From: Aselliscus stoliczkanus
Taxonomy: Eukaryota > Chordata > Mammalia > Chiroptera > Hipposideridae
Direction: 5' to 3'
Assembly (NCBI GenBank): GCA_033961575.1
Contig: CM066731.1
Coordinates: 79,567,501-79,631,500 of the forward strand
DNA: 64,000 nt
Within the stretch, counting starts at the first letter, position 1; every line of letters begins with the position of its first letter. Positions 32,801 through 45,202 of this stretch are shown piece after piece. The position numbers were made by a program, and so were the translations under genes. The notes below the pieces were generated by a model. It was not told the DNA's origin and ran no database searches. It saw nothing but the letters and a program-made list of their open reading frames with translations.

Positions 32801-34959
32801 TCCCTCTCTGCTCTGTGCTCCAGTCCTGAGGAGAAAGTCAGTAGCTGAGAAGAAGCTATATAGCATGCCCATTCTCTGCACTGTGGGGAAGGGCCCCCTG
32901 GCTCTCACTTTAAAATTTGTCTTCCTTCCTATCCTAGTATTGTGGGGAGTAAAGTATGACATTTGATCATTAATTTGTCACATCTACAAAGCCCATGACG
33001 AAAAGGCTGTCCATTAAACAATTCTCATTTCCATAACACTGCAGTCCAGAGAGCATTGCTTTGTGATGCATTCCTCAAGCAATGATGCATAGATTTATTA
33101 ATCAGAGGATCAGGATCCAAGAGTCTCTTTCCCCTTCTCTGTGATGAAGTTAAGCATGTGGAACAGAAAAATTATTGGACATGTTTATCTCCTGATTTGT
33201 TTTATCTGAATCTACTCAACAGGGCTGTCAGGGACTAAGACAGATCTACTGTATGAATAAAGATAAAAGAAAAAAAGGGCATTTACTATGTAATTTCCAC
33301 CTCATTCCAAGGCTGTCTTGGAATGCATGCAGTAGAATATGAGGCAAATAGATAAAATGATCAGGGAGAATGAAGATGTAGTACTATGTAGTAAATTAGG
33401 ACTAGGATGACAGCAAATAAAAGGCTGACAGTGTCCAAGCAGAGAACGGCCTGACAATGTTTTAATGGTTTAATGGTAGCTGAAAGAAAGAGGGGACAGG
33501 TGAGAGTCACAGACACACTGAAAGGAGTTAGAACTAGACAATCCATGAAGAGGGTTAACTCTGGGCAGTTTGATCACATTTGGCAAATAAATGGTCCCAG
33601 CAGGCTGGGGATTTGGTCATGGGACAATTAAACAGTCCAGAGTGAGGTGAGTCCTGAGGGCAGAAGAGCAGAGCTCAGCCACAGATCAGGATCTCAGGCA
33701 AGAGGGCTGTGGGTTTGGCCCTTTGACTTTTCACAGAGGTCAAAGCCGGGTATGGAGTTGATGCCTTAGAAATTTCTTATCAAGGCTGGTACCACAAACA
33801 GAGGCCAGGACTAAAGAAGTCACAGGCCTCATTAGGAGATTTGGAAGTTAAACAAGGAGACCATGAGGAAGAGGAGGGCCAGCCTCAAATGGTGGGCCAT
33901 CTTGTTGCTTCAACCAGGAGAACTCAGTGAGTGGATCTGTCTTATGGCCCATGCCACAGTCTCACCTGCATCTTCTCAGGCCTGCAGGGACATATGGCTG
34001 GCATGGGCATTGAAGGGATGAGGAGAAGGGCTATCCTGACATTAAAATGAAACCAATGAGTGGTGTGGGATGTATGTTTTAACTGGGGCAAAATAGGGCA
34101 AACTTAGAGAATGCCTAGTATATGCCTGGAGCTGAGCTAGTGAATATAGAAATGGATAAGACCAGTCCCCCACCCTGTGTTAAGAAGGTTAAACTTGTAC
34201 ACAGGTAATTGTTCCCACAGCTCATATAGCAGCTGTTTTGAGTACACAAGGGAGGAGACATTTACTTGTGCCATTGGGGAATTGGGGCAAGCAAGGGAGA
34301 AAATGTGATATTTGAACAGGATCTTGAAAAATAACAAGGAATTTCCCTACGAGCAGAGGGGGAATTGTGGAAGGATATTTTAGACAGAAGAAACTGTGTT
34401 CTAGGCATAGATTCCTAGTGTTCACTGGACCTATCCATGACAGCGAATTCCAACTTGACATATATAGGGTAAAATTATTGACGAGAGCTGAAAGAGAACC
34501 CTGAGTTATCCAAAATAATTCTATTAAATAGAGTTCATGCTCTTTAAGTAGGCTTTTCCCAATGTGTTTCTCATAGTTATTTATAATTACTAAAAACTAT
34601 GTGGAGGAGTTTCATTGTTGATAACTGAGGAAATTTCAAGTTAACTATACTGAAGATCTTTTCTGCACAACTTATAAGAGCTTTTAAAATATTGATGTGC
34701 ATTTTGAATTTCAATGAGAGTGTGTAGCATGAAACATTTCTTAGGTTTATTAACGACAAAATACTTCATTTTATTTTTTAGCCACTATATAAATGGGAAA
34801 TCCTAGAAAACTGGTTTAAACAATCTGGGTAGTTTAAGAATTTAAGGCCCACATCTCAATTCATTTTACCTTGTGAATCTTTGTTGTATGAGTTTCATAT
34901 TGTGTAGTAATTGTTTACATCCCTGTCTCCCCCAGACCTGTGCTGTACAGTATGGTGAG

Positions 34960-35160
34960 CTCATGAAGCATGGCTAGTTTTAGTTAAGATGTGTAATGAG
35001 TGACTAGGAAGTGACTACTAAGTACATAAGTGCCTTGCATTATATTTCCACTGGACACACTGAGTGTGAACTGACTCATCCATATATGCTTCATGCTTTA
35101 CAAATTTCTTGTCCAATAATAGGCATTGAATAAATATTTATTGAATGGATAAAATAAGTA
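34960..35160 (+). mobile_element. Possible L2 3' tail
   Basis: The ending GGCATTGAATAAATATTTATT followed by GAATGGAT is typical of L2 termini; the upstream part is only weakly similar. Confidence 0.4.
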
Positions 35161-35199
35161 AACAAGTGAAGCCATATACATAAAATACTTGCTGCACTT

Positions 35200-35702
35200 A
35201 AAGTCTGACGCAAACTGGGCCGGCTGAGTGGCACGCTGGTGAAGAACTGGCTTGGGATGCCGGCTCTGAGCAGCAGGGCCCCAGTTCAGATCCCACATAT
35301 GAGGGCCAGTGACACTGCCCTCTACAGCTAAGATGGTGAACAGCAGCTCCACCTGGGGCTGGGCTGCTGTGAATCGCCAGGCAACGGTGTAGCTGCAGTC
35401 CCTGCTGCAGTGGGCTGCCATAGGCTACAGTGAGTGGTCAGCAGCCAGCGTGAGTGGTTGGCAGCTGGTGTGAGCTGCCAAGAGCCACAGTGAGTGGCCG
35501 TCCAGAGGCTGACGACCAATCTGCCTCACCCGAGAAGAGCACAATGATGATATCAACATGGGCCAGTGAAACAACATCCTCCACAACTAGACTGAAGAAT
35601 AAAAGGACAGCAACTTGTCTGTTCCCCTTCCCTGGTTCCCCAACATTGTTCCCCTCCCCCGATTCCCCAATAAAATCTTGAAAAAAAAAAAGTCTGATGC
35701 AA
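35200..35702 (+). mobile_element. Long T+ SINE (Rhin-1-like), copy 1
   Basis: The body at 35214-35688 lies between AAAGTCTGACGCAA and AAAGTCTGATGCAA. The 5' module equals the type A SINE up to CACTGCCCTC; then a long 3' module (CTACAGCTAAGATGGTGAAC onward) leads to AACTAGACTGAAGAATAAAAG and a tail with two CCCCTTCCC...CCCCAA units. It ends with AATAAA at 35669-35674 followed by TCTT and A's. AATAAA plus a T-rich Pol III stop is the hallmark of T+ SINEs, whose RNA can be polyadenylated. The bat SINE Rhin-1 is the nearest relative I know. Confidence 0.88.
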
Positions 35703-35955
35703 GTTGAAAACAACAAATGAACAAGATAAACAAGCAAAAACTCGTAGACACAGACAACAGTTAATGGTTACCAGAGGATAAGGTGGGAAGGGGGAAGTAG
35801 AAGAGGGTAAAGGAGGTCAAATATATGGTGATAGGAGGATATCTGACTTTGGATGGTGAGCACACAGTGCAATAAAAATAGAATTGAAACCTATATAATT
35901 TTATTAACCAATGTCATCCCAATAAATTTAATTAAAAATTTTAAAAACAAAAAAA
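35703..35955 (+). mobile_element. 5'-truncated L1 3' end
   Basis: ATGGTTACCAGAGG, GTGAGCACACAGTGCAATA and AACCAATGTCATCCCAATAA form the 3' UTR and end of a mammalian L1 subfamily different from L1 #1-#5. Confidence 0.75.
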
Positions 35956-37159
35956 ATGCCTGTTTCCTTTTTTTAACCTTCATCTTAACAGCTCTTTCCA
36001 CTTATACATAGATGACTTCTTTATTAATGTAAATACCTCATTTGCATGTAAGAAATTTATCCCCAGTATTGTTTTAACATATGCTGGAAACTAGTCCTCC
36101 AAGCAATAACACTCTCTTTTAAAAGAATCGAGAACTCTGGGCTATGAAGCCATCTGCTACAGCTGGAAAATCTGCACTGAGCATCCAACTCCTGTGGTTA
36201 TATAACTTTCTTCACTCTCCTGTGTACTTCTGGCCTCATCTCTCCTTTCCTCTTGCCCCCAGGATAGCTTCTTTCTGAAAATAAATAAATAAATAACTCC
36301 CTGATCTCCAAAGCCTTGTCTTGCAGTCAGGGTTCTAGATGTTCTGAAGCATTAAGTTCTTTCAAGCAAGCTTCCTAGTGTTGTAATACCCCGCCCTCAA
36401 TGGTGTTCTTATCTCCTCCTGCTCCACCTTCTCCTCCAATGTCCTGCCTCCTCTTTTTCTTCTCCCTACCTTGACACTGATTTTCTGGGTACCTGGAAAA
36501 GGCTCAGCAGTCTTTGAAATGGAGATAATAGTGTGTGCCATGACTACTCGGCCACTTTGAAAGTTAAGCAAACTGTTGAAAGTAGAGCTGTATAAACTGT
36601 CAAGTGTGCATGAGGTATGAAGTGCTACTCTTATAAGTTGGAATGGAAGAAAGCAAAACATTTTATACCATTTTTCCTGAATTTACCAGCCTTCCTACTT
36701 CTTTAGAGAAATTTAAACCTACAGCTAAGTACCTAAAGATGAACCATTTAGACCACTTTGTACTTTTACTCATCAGACTGTTACTTTTACTCACCATCCT
36801 GATTTCCTTTTCTTCTTGATATCTGATTAAGAGAAGAGTATGGAAGAGTAATCCTATAGTAACGAGTAAACTTTCTTCTCATATTGTCCAAAATATCTCA
36901 CTGCCTTCATCATTATGCAATTATAATGATCTAACACATAGAATTGTATTTTACCTTCGATTGGCTATAAATACTAGTATAGGAAATTTAATATACTTTT
37001 TCCCCAGGAGATTTGTGGCTATGTGGATTTTAGTGAGATACTGAACTTGGGGTCTTTTATAACAGTGATTAAATGCTGTCTGTTAGATCAACTAAGGTTT
37101 TGTTGTAAATTGAGAAACCACATTTCATCCCATACTATCAAAAGGGGGCATCTTTTTTT
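35956..37159. other. Single-copy non-coding sequence
   Basis: No gene or repeat recognised, apart from a short AAATAAATAAAT tract near 36280. Confidence 0.5.
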
Positions 37160-37562
37160 TTTCTAGTTTGTATTGGGGTTGGCCACATGACATGATTTAG
37201 CAGTGGATCACTAGCCATCATAATATAAACAGAGAAATGAAAAAATTATTACTGGTGATATTTGTCCTCTTGCTAATTTGGGAATGCTTCAGATACCAGC
37301 AAGTGAAGAAACGTAGGGAAGCTACCAGGAGATGACTGATGCATTGCACCATTATCTTCATTGTTTCAGCCAACTGCCAGACTTCTGGAGCCATCCCAGA
37401 CCATGCAACCACTGACCAACCAACCATCACATCACAGCCACATAAGAAAAGCAGAAAACTGCCCAGGTAACCAACAAAAAATTTAAGCTAAATGAATGCT
37501 TATTGTTTTAAGCCACTATGTTTTGGGTGGTTTGTAATGCAGCAAAAGGGGACTGATACAAA
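37160..37562 (+). mobile_element. MaLR (MLT1-type) solo LTR remnant
   Basis: GTTGGCCACATGACATG at the start, CCAGACCATGCA in the middle, and TTTAAGCCACTATGTTTTGG, GTTTGTAATGCAGCAA with GGGACTGATACA at the end match the MLT1 LTR order. MLT1 LTRs are ancient non-infectious remnants of ERVL-MaLR elements. No internal viral gene is present. Confidence 0.78.
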
Positions 37563-37744
37563 AGCACTTGCCTAGAAGAGGAGTGCTCTTGTTAAAAACA
37601 AACCCTCAAACACATGTTCACTGAGAATAGCTGGAAAAACAGAAGTGACACATCTGAATAGTTAGAGATCTATCATGATCAAGCATGTGATTGACCTTAA
37701 TTCTTGTTAGCCTTTCTGACATGGAAAAATGTAATATATATATT

Positions 37745-38384
37745 ACCTGGGAAACAGACAAGAGAGTGAAGCATTGATGCTAACAAAATATATTATATTA
37801 TATTATATTATATTATATTATATTATATTATATTATATTATGTTATGTTATGTTATGTTATGTTATGTTATGTTATGTTATATATTACCTGTAAATGTGT
37901 ATCTTTTCTAAATTTCAAATATAGTCTCCTGACCTGAATAAACAACTGTATGCTTATTTTAAGAATGCCCTGTGTCTTTCTAAACTATAATTCCTGTGTT
38001 CTAGACTGCTCTTTTTAGGCTGATGGGGTCTCAAGATTCAGTTATGTCCCCTGTGAATTTGTTCCTCTGTGTACCTACTCCCCTTCTGCAACATCCTACT
38101 CTTCCCTGGAATTATCTCAGTTTCTTTTCTCCATTAGTCTTTGGCAGCCTCCAATCACTTCTCTTGCAAACCAACACTCCTCTTGCAAACAACCACCATC
38201 ACCAGTATTGCCAACAACTTCATCAAGAAGTAGCCTTTGGATATATATATCCAAGAGAAACCATGGGGGGTAATCAGTAGACCACTATGGAGGAAGGAGC
38301 CAAAGCAGTCAAGAAAGAGTAGGAGAGCACCTAAGGGCCACCTGGGAAACAGACAGGAGAGTGATGTTTTGATGCTAACAAAAT
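37745..38384. repeat. 45-bp imperfect direct repeat, 595 bp apart
   Basis: ACCTGGGAAACAGACAAGAG at 37745 and ACCTGGGAAACAGACAGGAG at 38340 begin 45-bp blocks (37745-37789 and 38340-38384) that agree at about 41 positions and both end GATGCTAACAAAAT. The block borders the pentanucleotide microsatellite on its left copy. It is not a known repeat to me. Confidence 0.85.
37790..37880. repeat. Two-phase pentanucleotide microsatellite
   Basis: About ten TATTA units (to 37840) are followed by eight TGTTA units (37841-37880). The A-to-G variant spread through the second half as a block, as expected from slippage after one substitution. Confidence 0.95.
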
Positions 38385-38729
38385 AATGCAGTGGCCACAG
38401 ATGCTATGTGTGAAGCACCAAGGAAAGGATGTACATCTGTGGATTGCAGTTATCTATGAGGGATTCCTGGAAGAGAGAAATTAGCAGAAATAATACGTTA
38501 AAGACAGGTATTTTTGAAATGGCTATTCATCTCATTTAATAAATGTTTAATGAGTGCTATGAACCAAGTGCTATACAACATAATGAGGGAATAATAATAA
38601 TAAATAATAATATCAATAATAGGGCTTGTCTTTGTGTTGCATTTTATAATTCATGATCCAGTCAGGAATGATAATGTGACTCTGGAAGGAAAGGAAAGGG
38701 ATGAATGGGAACTGGAACTGATTAAACAT
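37881..38729. other. Single-copy non-coding sequence
   Basis: No gene recognised. It contains the right copy of the 45-bp direct repeat and an AATAAT-rich patch near 38590. Confidence 0.5.
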
Positions 38730-38925
38730 CTCTGCACTCCTAGGACTATGCTGGCACTTCACATCCGTGATTTCATGGAAACAACTCTCTGAGGCCAGTT
38801 CAATTGTCATCCTCAGTTTGGGGTTGAAAAAAATTAAATCAAGAGAGATATTAGGTGACCTGATCAAATCACAGAGCTTGTACTGGTAGAGCTGGAAACT
38901 AAAGTACGATTTGAGTTTCTCCAAA
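38730..38925 (+). mobile_element. MIR SINE remnant
   Basis: GGCACTTCACATCCGTGATTT, GAGAGATATTAGGTGACCTG and CACAGAGCTTGTACTGGTAG match MIR in order. Confidence 0.68.
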
Positions 38926-39064
38926 GATGCATCTCATGGCGGGGAAGAGTAAGAAGGTGTAGTCAGCCTTTGGTTTGAACAGTGTCTTGGAGAAGGAGGA
39001 AAGAGGTGTGGACATGGGGGTGAGGGGGTGGAGGAGAAAGGGATGGAGGGAAGGGAAGGGGGGC

Positions 39065-39079
39065 AGAGAGAGAGAGAGG

Positions 39080-39131
<52 letters not shown>
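39065..39131. repeat. (AG)n-rich purine tract
   Basis: Interrupted AG dinucleotide repeat with AGAGAC variants; flanked upstream by G-rich sequence. Confidence 0.95.
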
Positions 39132-40492
39132 ACACAAGTTAGGAAGAAGGGATAAAGACCCAGAAGCCAAGTACACTCACTAAAGAATGGCTTCCTCCCA
39201 GGAGAGAGCTGTCAGTACAACTATTTAGCACCTGGAGCACTTTTTCCAGCCCAAAGATATTCTTTCCTATAATCACCAATTAGCACCTGTCACAGTTGTT
39301 TTCCTGGGTTTCTTGATGAGGATTGAGATTCTGGCCAGTTGGAGATTTCACAAAAGCCCTGCAGTTAAGAATGGTGCTTTTCAGAGCAGAACTAATAGCT
39401 CACACTTGGAATGAACTCCCCCTTTTGTGTGACCAGATTCTCCCAGGACCTGTACAGTTTGATTTTCCTGTGCCCAAGAACTTTAAATAGCTACCAAGAG
39501 CCAGTAATAACTTGGGGAGCCCCCTGACAAGAAAGCAAAGCACTTCATCCCTGCATAACCCAGCTGATTTATTTTATTATTCAGGGAGTTTGTAAAAGGC
39601 TGACTCATTGTCCTCCTGCTCTTAGGTGATTCTGTGAGCCATCCTTCTCAGTCCGGCACACTGACCCTCATTGCTGCAGAAGCTGTGCAGTGCAAATTAT
39701 CATCCAGGACCCAGACTGCAGAGACAACAGCCAGAGTGTGGGCTCTGCAGGGGAGGCCGTGCACTTGGCCTTCTACCATAAGTCAGAACATCATCATTAA
39801 GAGGGATGCCCACACCCAGCACACAGACCCCTCCCACTTTTTGCACCAGGGCCCCTACAAGACTCGAATGTACTGATTTGTTTCCATGCGAGTCTTCTCC
39901 ATGCAACTGTGCATCCTTACATGTCAAACACTCTGTGTGATCACATTTCTGGAACAAACCCAACCTCAGGGCCCGCCCTGAGTCATAATGATGAGAGAGC
40001 ATGTGTTCATTTGATTTCCCAACATCTGTTGCCCATTTTCTGGATAATAGTACTTCACTATCGTTTGTGGTGGGCATTTCCCTTTCTCAGCTTCTGTTTT
40101 GGATGGGGCTAAACTTTTCTCAGGCAGTGGGTGGGCAGTAGATGTAGGAGTGGTCTCTCCAGCCCAGAACGTTGGTCAGACCTGGTCACATTACCCAATT
40201 TGTACCGAGGAGAATAAAGGCCAGGGCTTTCGCATAGTTATTGGGGAAGAAGTTTCCTCTTTCCTCAGGGGCTCCGAACATGGCAGGATATAAGGCTGAG
40301 CTATCTGCTAACATTGTTGTCTTTGTGTACAAAGAATCTGACTAATGAAGAAGAAAAATGGAGGAGGACAATTCTAGGACATGATAGAGACAGGATCCTA
40401 ATGACATTGTTTAAGCCTCTAAACCCATTGCTTCCTGAAGCTATTAACCTTGACTGAGCACTAGACTTCCCTTCCTTCTTAACATTGCCCTA

Positions 40493-40550
40493 ATGTACAT
40501 TGCTGCACAACAACAAGCCATCCCAAAACTTAGTGACATTAAAAACTATG
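40493..40550 (-). mobile_element. Short MLT1-like scrap
   Basis: ATTGCTGCACAACAACAAGC and ATCCCAAAACTTAGTGACAT match the reversed end of MLT1 LTRs; too short for firm assignment. Confidence 0.45.
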
Positions 40551-40780
40551 GATTCTGTTGAAGTCCCTCTTTTAGAGAAATTACATATGCTGCATAATGA
40601 ATTTATATTGTCTGTGTGATATAATAATACATATGAACTGGTAGGCAGAAGTAGTCTATATAAACACAGATATACTTAGCACTGTACTATCAAAATGGAA
40701 TTGGTTAAATATCTGTGCACACATCATATCATGCTGGGCTCACAGGCTGACTAATTAGTTGTCAGAGAACACAAAAAGGT

Positions 40781-40883
40781 AAGGCGGAAGGAAGGGGGAA
40801 AGAAGGAAGGAAGGAGGGAAGCAGAGGAAGTTTGGGGAGGGAGGAAGGGAGGAGTGGAGTAGGGAGGAAAGGAAGGAAGGGCA
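40781..40883. repeat. GGAA-rich low-complexity tract
   Basis: Imperfect GGAAG and GGGA repeats. GGAA arrays can bind ETS factors, but nothing indicates that here. Confidence 0.9.
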
Positions 40884-41209
40884 AGTGTGATGCGGTGCTG
40901 GTCATCAGCACCAGCTACCTGGTCTCTCAGCTGGTACGTAGCTGGGCTACACAAGATGCTACTTGGGAAGTTCCTTTGAACAGTTGCCCATAGGAGTCAT
41001 GGTTCTACCTTTGAGAGCCCTGAGAAACCATTCAGTTTCAAATCTTAGTGACCTCTCTCCCCTGGTGACTCAGGGAAGTGGCTTCAGTCTGACAAATGTG
41101 TGATCTTAGTCTGACCTACTGAAAAACTACACTAGTTCCATCTGTGTCCCTCAGATATTGAAAGGTTTCCTAACACATGATATACTTGGAGGAGGAATTT
41201 AAATATCCT

Positions 41210-41945
41210 GTATCAGTTTCCTAATGCTGACATAACAAATTACAAACTTATTGGCTTAAAACAACACATGTTTGGGTTGGCCAAGTGGTGCATTGGTTAA
41301 GAGTTAGGTTGGGACGCCAGCTCTGAGCAACAGGGTCCCGGTTGCAATCCCACATAGAGGGCCAGTGATGCTGCGCCCTCTATAGCTAATATGGTGAACA
41401 ACAGCTCGACCTGGAGCTGGTCTCCGTGAGTCACCAGCGACGGCTTAGGGTGCAGTGGGGCTGGCCGGCAGCTCGCGAGAACTGCGGTGAGCTGTCATGA
41501 GCCGCCATCCAATGGCCAGCAAGCAGCTGTGTCATCCAGAAAAAGCGCAATGATAATGCCATCATGGGCCAGTGAAGCGATGTCCTCCATAACTAGACTG
41601 AAGAACACAAGGACAGCAACTTGTCTGTTCCCTCTCCCTCATTTCCCCAATAAAATCTTTAAAAAAAACAGCAACAACAACACATGTTCATTCTATTATG
41701 TTTTTGGAATCCCGAAATCTGGCAGGGTCTTACTTTGCTAAAATTGAAGTGTTGGCTGAGTTACGTTCCTTCTGGAGGATTGTAAATCTGTTTCCTTACT
41801 TTTTCAAGTTTCCAGAGGCCATCTGCATTCCTTGGACCATGGCCCTTTCCTCCATCTTTAAAGCTAGTAGTTAACATCTTCAAGTCTGTCTCTGACTCTG
41901 ACCTCTGTTTCTGACTTGGGCTTGATGGTGCTGGCCAGGTGAGCA
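41210..41945 (-). mobile_element. MaLR (MLT1-type) LTR remnant, split by a SINE
   Basis: TATCAGTTTCCTAATGCTGA and TTGGCTTAAAACAACAC (left part) plus CTTCTGGAGGATTGTAAATC and GGCCATCTGCATTCCTTGG (right part) are the reverse of an MLT1-type LTR. A T+ SINE at 41273-41675 sits between the parts. It is a non-coding, ancient LTR with no viral genes. Confidence 0.72.
41260..41688 (+). mobile_element. Long T+ SINE (Rhin-1-like), copy 2
   Basis: Perfect duplications AACAACACATGTT (41260-41272 and 41676-41688) flank the SINE body 41273-41675. It has the type A-like head, the long 3' module and AATAAAATCTTT before the A tail. Its tail has only one pyrimidine-rich unit, where copies 1 and 3 have two, so it represents a different subfamily or a deletion. 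Confidence 0.92.
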
Positions 41946-42029
41946 AGGAGAGCAGCCTAGATGTGAGAGTGCACTTTCAGCCCTGGGTCACCCCTCTGCC
42001 CAGAACACTGGTGCTACATCAGTTGGTTC

Positions 42030-42215
42030 TAAAATGTGGAGGTGCCTCCAAATCTCTAGGGGAAATGGTTAAAACACACACGCCTAGGCTCCACCCACAC
42101 AGACTGATGAGTTAGGTCTTCAGTGAGGCATCTGCAGACTTAACAAGCTCCCTGTGTGCCCTACAGGCTTCTGATAAATATCTCTGGACAGCCAAACCCT
42201 GAGAAACACTCTTCT
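42030..42215. mobile_element. hAT-Charlie (MER5/MER20-like) fragment
   Basis: GGCTCCACCCACACAGACTG, TTAACAAGCTCCC and CCCTGAGAAACAC resemble this group, diverged. Confidence 0.5.
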
Positions 42216-43724
42216 GGATGTTTAAACAAGTCTTGTTTCTGAATTAGGAAGTAGCACTGTGGCTCTTCCTAGAGTATCCCTCTCATTTATTGTGGATTGG
42301 AGGACCTCTCAGAGTCTGAGAAATGGCAGGAAACAAGCTGTATTCATTAGCAGAAATATGCTGGACTCATCTCCCACCAAGGCTTTCCACCACAGCCCCA
42401 TGAGAGGAACTCTGACTTACCTCAGTGCCTGCAGCAGGCAGCACTGGGCATCCTTAGCTCGACCACTAAGCAAGAGTGAACGGATTGGAAGATTAGAAGA
42501 AAAAGAAATAGCTGTGTGGATGCTCTAGTGAACTCATGTCAGGGATAATATGTGTTGTCTTCTTACCCAAGAAAGATGTTCTGTCTCAGAAAACTTTCCC
42601 TCCCTCCTCCAACACACACACACACACACACATGCTCCTTTAAATCCTTAGACCTTTTCCCTCATTTTTTTCTCAGGCAATTAGCTTTATGAAAATCTTT
42701 ACTCAAACTGTTAGCGTCCTGAGCACTACAAAACATGTGGGTTACCCTGAAGTTCTCACAAGATAGCCACAGGCCCTTGTAACACATCACTAGAGCATTT
42801 AGAGAACAAAAACTTCACATATGTTGTAAAAAAGGAGAGAAGGAACCTACACAGTATTCATCACATTACTGGTTATGTTTCTTGCTGAGATATACATGTT
42901 CTTAATATCGAAGCAAATGCTAAAAGCCTGGAAATGTGAAGTGATCTCAGAAAAATAAAATGTTACATTTTATTTTGTACTTTTTAAGCCAACAACTGTT
43001 CACTTTCTCTGCAGAATCTTTTTTTTTTCTTTCTTTCTTTTTGCAGTAAGTCTCTGTCTAATTCCATCTTCTCCACTGATCCGGGTTTGTTGTTAAAAAT
43101 AAATGCCTTTCTTTAAAGTAACCTTCCACCTTTTGTGCTGTGCCTAGGAAAAGAAAGAAAAAAAAAGTTAGCTATAAAGAAAACAATGACTTTGGCTGGC
43201 ATGAGGTGGGAATAATTTAAAATGCTTTCATCCAATTCAGAAGAAAACCTGTAGCACTTTACAGCTGAACTCTTAGAAGCTGCACTGCACATAATTGGAA
43301 TCAGTGTGAATATCACATGCAGCTAAATAAGAAAATGTCACTAACTCATCCTTCTTTGGTGAAGAAATGCTTGCCTTTCTGTTCTAAGGGCTTGAAACAG
43401 ACCAGCTTAGATGAGAGCAATTTTTCCCCCATTCTCTTATTTGTGAGTTCCATTTTCTTATGCCCCTGTGGAAAATGATATGAGGCCATAGTGCCTCTCT
43501 ATTTTCTTTATAGATGTCCATTCATGAAATACCAGAGGATATCTCCTGCATTGATGAGCATGTTGCCTACAACTGAGCCACGTTGTTCAGAAGGAGCAAA
43601 AGAGAACAAATGATGGGGGAGGCACTGGGAGTGAGGTTTGCTGTGGGCCAGGACACAGAGCTTTAACAGTTCCCTGAGAGACAATTAAAAATGTAAAGTC
43701 CACAAGTACCTCATGATTCAGATG
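42216..43724. other. Single-copy non-coding sequence
   Basis: No gene seen. Contains an (AC)n of about 21 bp at 42612-42632 and a T/C-rich patch near 43020. Confidence 0.5.
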
Positions 43725-44110
43725 GTGTTAGGAGAAGGAGACCAGAGTGCCTGGGTTCAATTCTGTTTAGCTTAGGATTGCCCAACAAAATACAAGTTGC
43801 CCAGTTAAATGTGAATTGCAGACACACAATAAATTGCATGGGATGTACTTAAACTAAAATGTTATATGTTGTTATAAGTACCTGGCAAAATCCAGCAACT
43901 CCAATTTTGTCACACATATGCTGTATGATCTTAATCACTCCATGCTTTGTTTTCTCACTGGGATAAATAATACCCCCTGGTAGAGATAATAATAGTAAAA
44001 CTCACTTTATAGGATTGCTATGGAGAGTAAATGAGTTAATATTTCTAAAGTACTAGAATAGTACCTGACACATTATAAGTACTATGTAGGTGCTTGATAA
44101 ATAAAATTAG
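43725..44110 (-). mobile_element. MIR SINE, reverse, split by a palindromic element
   Basis: CCTGGGTTCAATTCTGTTTAG on the left and AATCACTCCATGCTTTG, GGATTGCTATGGAGAGTAAA, CACATTATAAGTACTATG on the right form a reversed MIR. The inserted part at about 43772-43905 runs AGGATTGCCCAACAAAATAC to CAAAATCCAGCAACTCC, roughly palindromic, and resembles a familiar old mammalian MITE that I cannot name. Confidence 0.68.
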
Positions 44111-45021
44111 AAATCCATTTCTAGAAAAAGAAATCTGGGCCCAGACCAGTCAGGTAGAAACTCAAGCTTTACAAATTAATGTACCAGCTATTATACTTCT
44201 GTCTTAGAGTTTTAAAGACCAATGGATGGATCAGCTAAATAGGGCAGCTATGGAAGAACAAAGCTTCAAACCAACAAGCCTAGCAGAAGTGAGCCCTATA
44301 GGTTTGGAGCCTTGAGGATTGTAAAATAGTTACTGAGCTAACCTGATCCACTCATGGGACTTTCAAAAGTGGTTTGCTGTGGATGAAAGCAAAGCCTCAT
44401 TAACTAGCTCTCATGGAAGGCAAAGCAGATTTCATGGAAACCCCATTTCAGCTCTAGTCTGTCTTGCCTTAAGCCTTTGTACACTGTGTTCCCTTATTCT
44501 TTCTACCTCACAAACTCTGAGTGAATGCCTAGTCCTTCAAGAGTCAACTTAAGCTGTGGAAATCAGTATTGGCCCACCTCCACTGCCCCACTTAATAATA
44601 TCACAATAGCTTAAATCAACAGAAGATGGCTTCTACTATTCATTTGCCTTTCAGAGCCATCCTGAGGAATAAAAAACCAACCAAACAAAACAAAAAAACA
44701 TTTGAAAAGAATTACTCTCCCATCTGTTTCTTAATCCTAAAATGCCTTTCCCACTCATATCTACCCTGATAGAAGGAAGTCTTTGACTTACACACACATC
44801 CATGAGTGCAAAATAACCTTTCCTTTGAGCAATTTCAGTGGATGCAGGGAACAGGGACACCAAAGGTACCCAGAGAAAGGTATAAAATTGCAAGATTTGG
44901 TAATATCACAGGTTTCTTCAAGGCCATGCCTGGTCTTTCTCATCTTCTAAATCCCTCATCCCTTGGTCCCCGACTAAGCTTGCTTTGAATGTCAGGATGT
45001 TCCACCCTGTAAAATAAAAAC
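44111..45021. other. Single-copy non-coding sequence
   Basis: No gene or repeat is supported. Confidence 0.5.
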
Positions 45022-45202
45022 GACTGAACTCCTTGGGATGGCCAAGTGGCTCAGTTGGTTAAGGGCTTGCTCAAGAGTGTGAGCTGAGCTCTGAGCAATA
45101 GCAGTTCGATGCCCAGCCCAAGCTGAGCTGCCATTGAGCTGCCAACAGGTGACAGGTTAGCTCAGCTAAAAAACAAAACGAAACAAAAAATGACTGAACT
45201 CC
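45022..45202 (+). mobile_element. tRNA-like SINE (type B) with perfect duplications
   Basis: GACTGAACTCC occurs at 45022-45032 and 45192-45202 around a type B SINE (GGCTCAGTTGGTTAAGGGC head, CAGTTCGATGCCCAG box B-like, GAGCTGCC core, CAAAA-rich tail). It is a clear L1-type insertion. Confidence 0.92.

Larger units (their letters stand above)
31346..34959. other. Mostly single-copy sequence with two MIRs
   Basis: No gene is supported. It contains the two MIR remnants and the G-tract listed separately. Short frames on both strands have no recognisable product. Confidence 0.5.
38930..41209. other. Single-copy sequence with low-complexity tracts
   Basis: No gene is supported. It holds a GA-rich tract (39065-39131), a GGAA-rich tract (40781-40883) and a ~60-bp MLT1-like scrap near 40493. 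Frames at 39634-39876 (+) and 39700-40077 (-) overlap each other and match nothing I know. Confidence 0.5.

Noticed and set aside
39700..40077. 125-codon minus-strand frame with an ATG, overlapping a plus-strand frame preceded by a polypyrimidine-AG
   Set aside because: No recognised domain, no donor site that I would defend, and strands compete; kept only as single-copy sequence.
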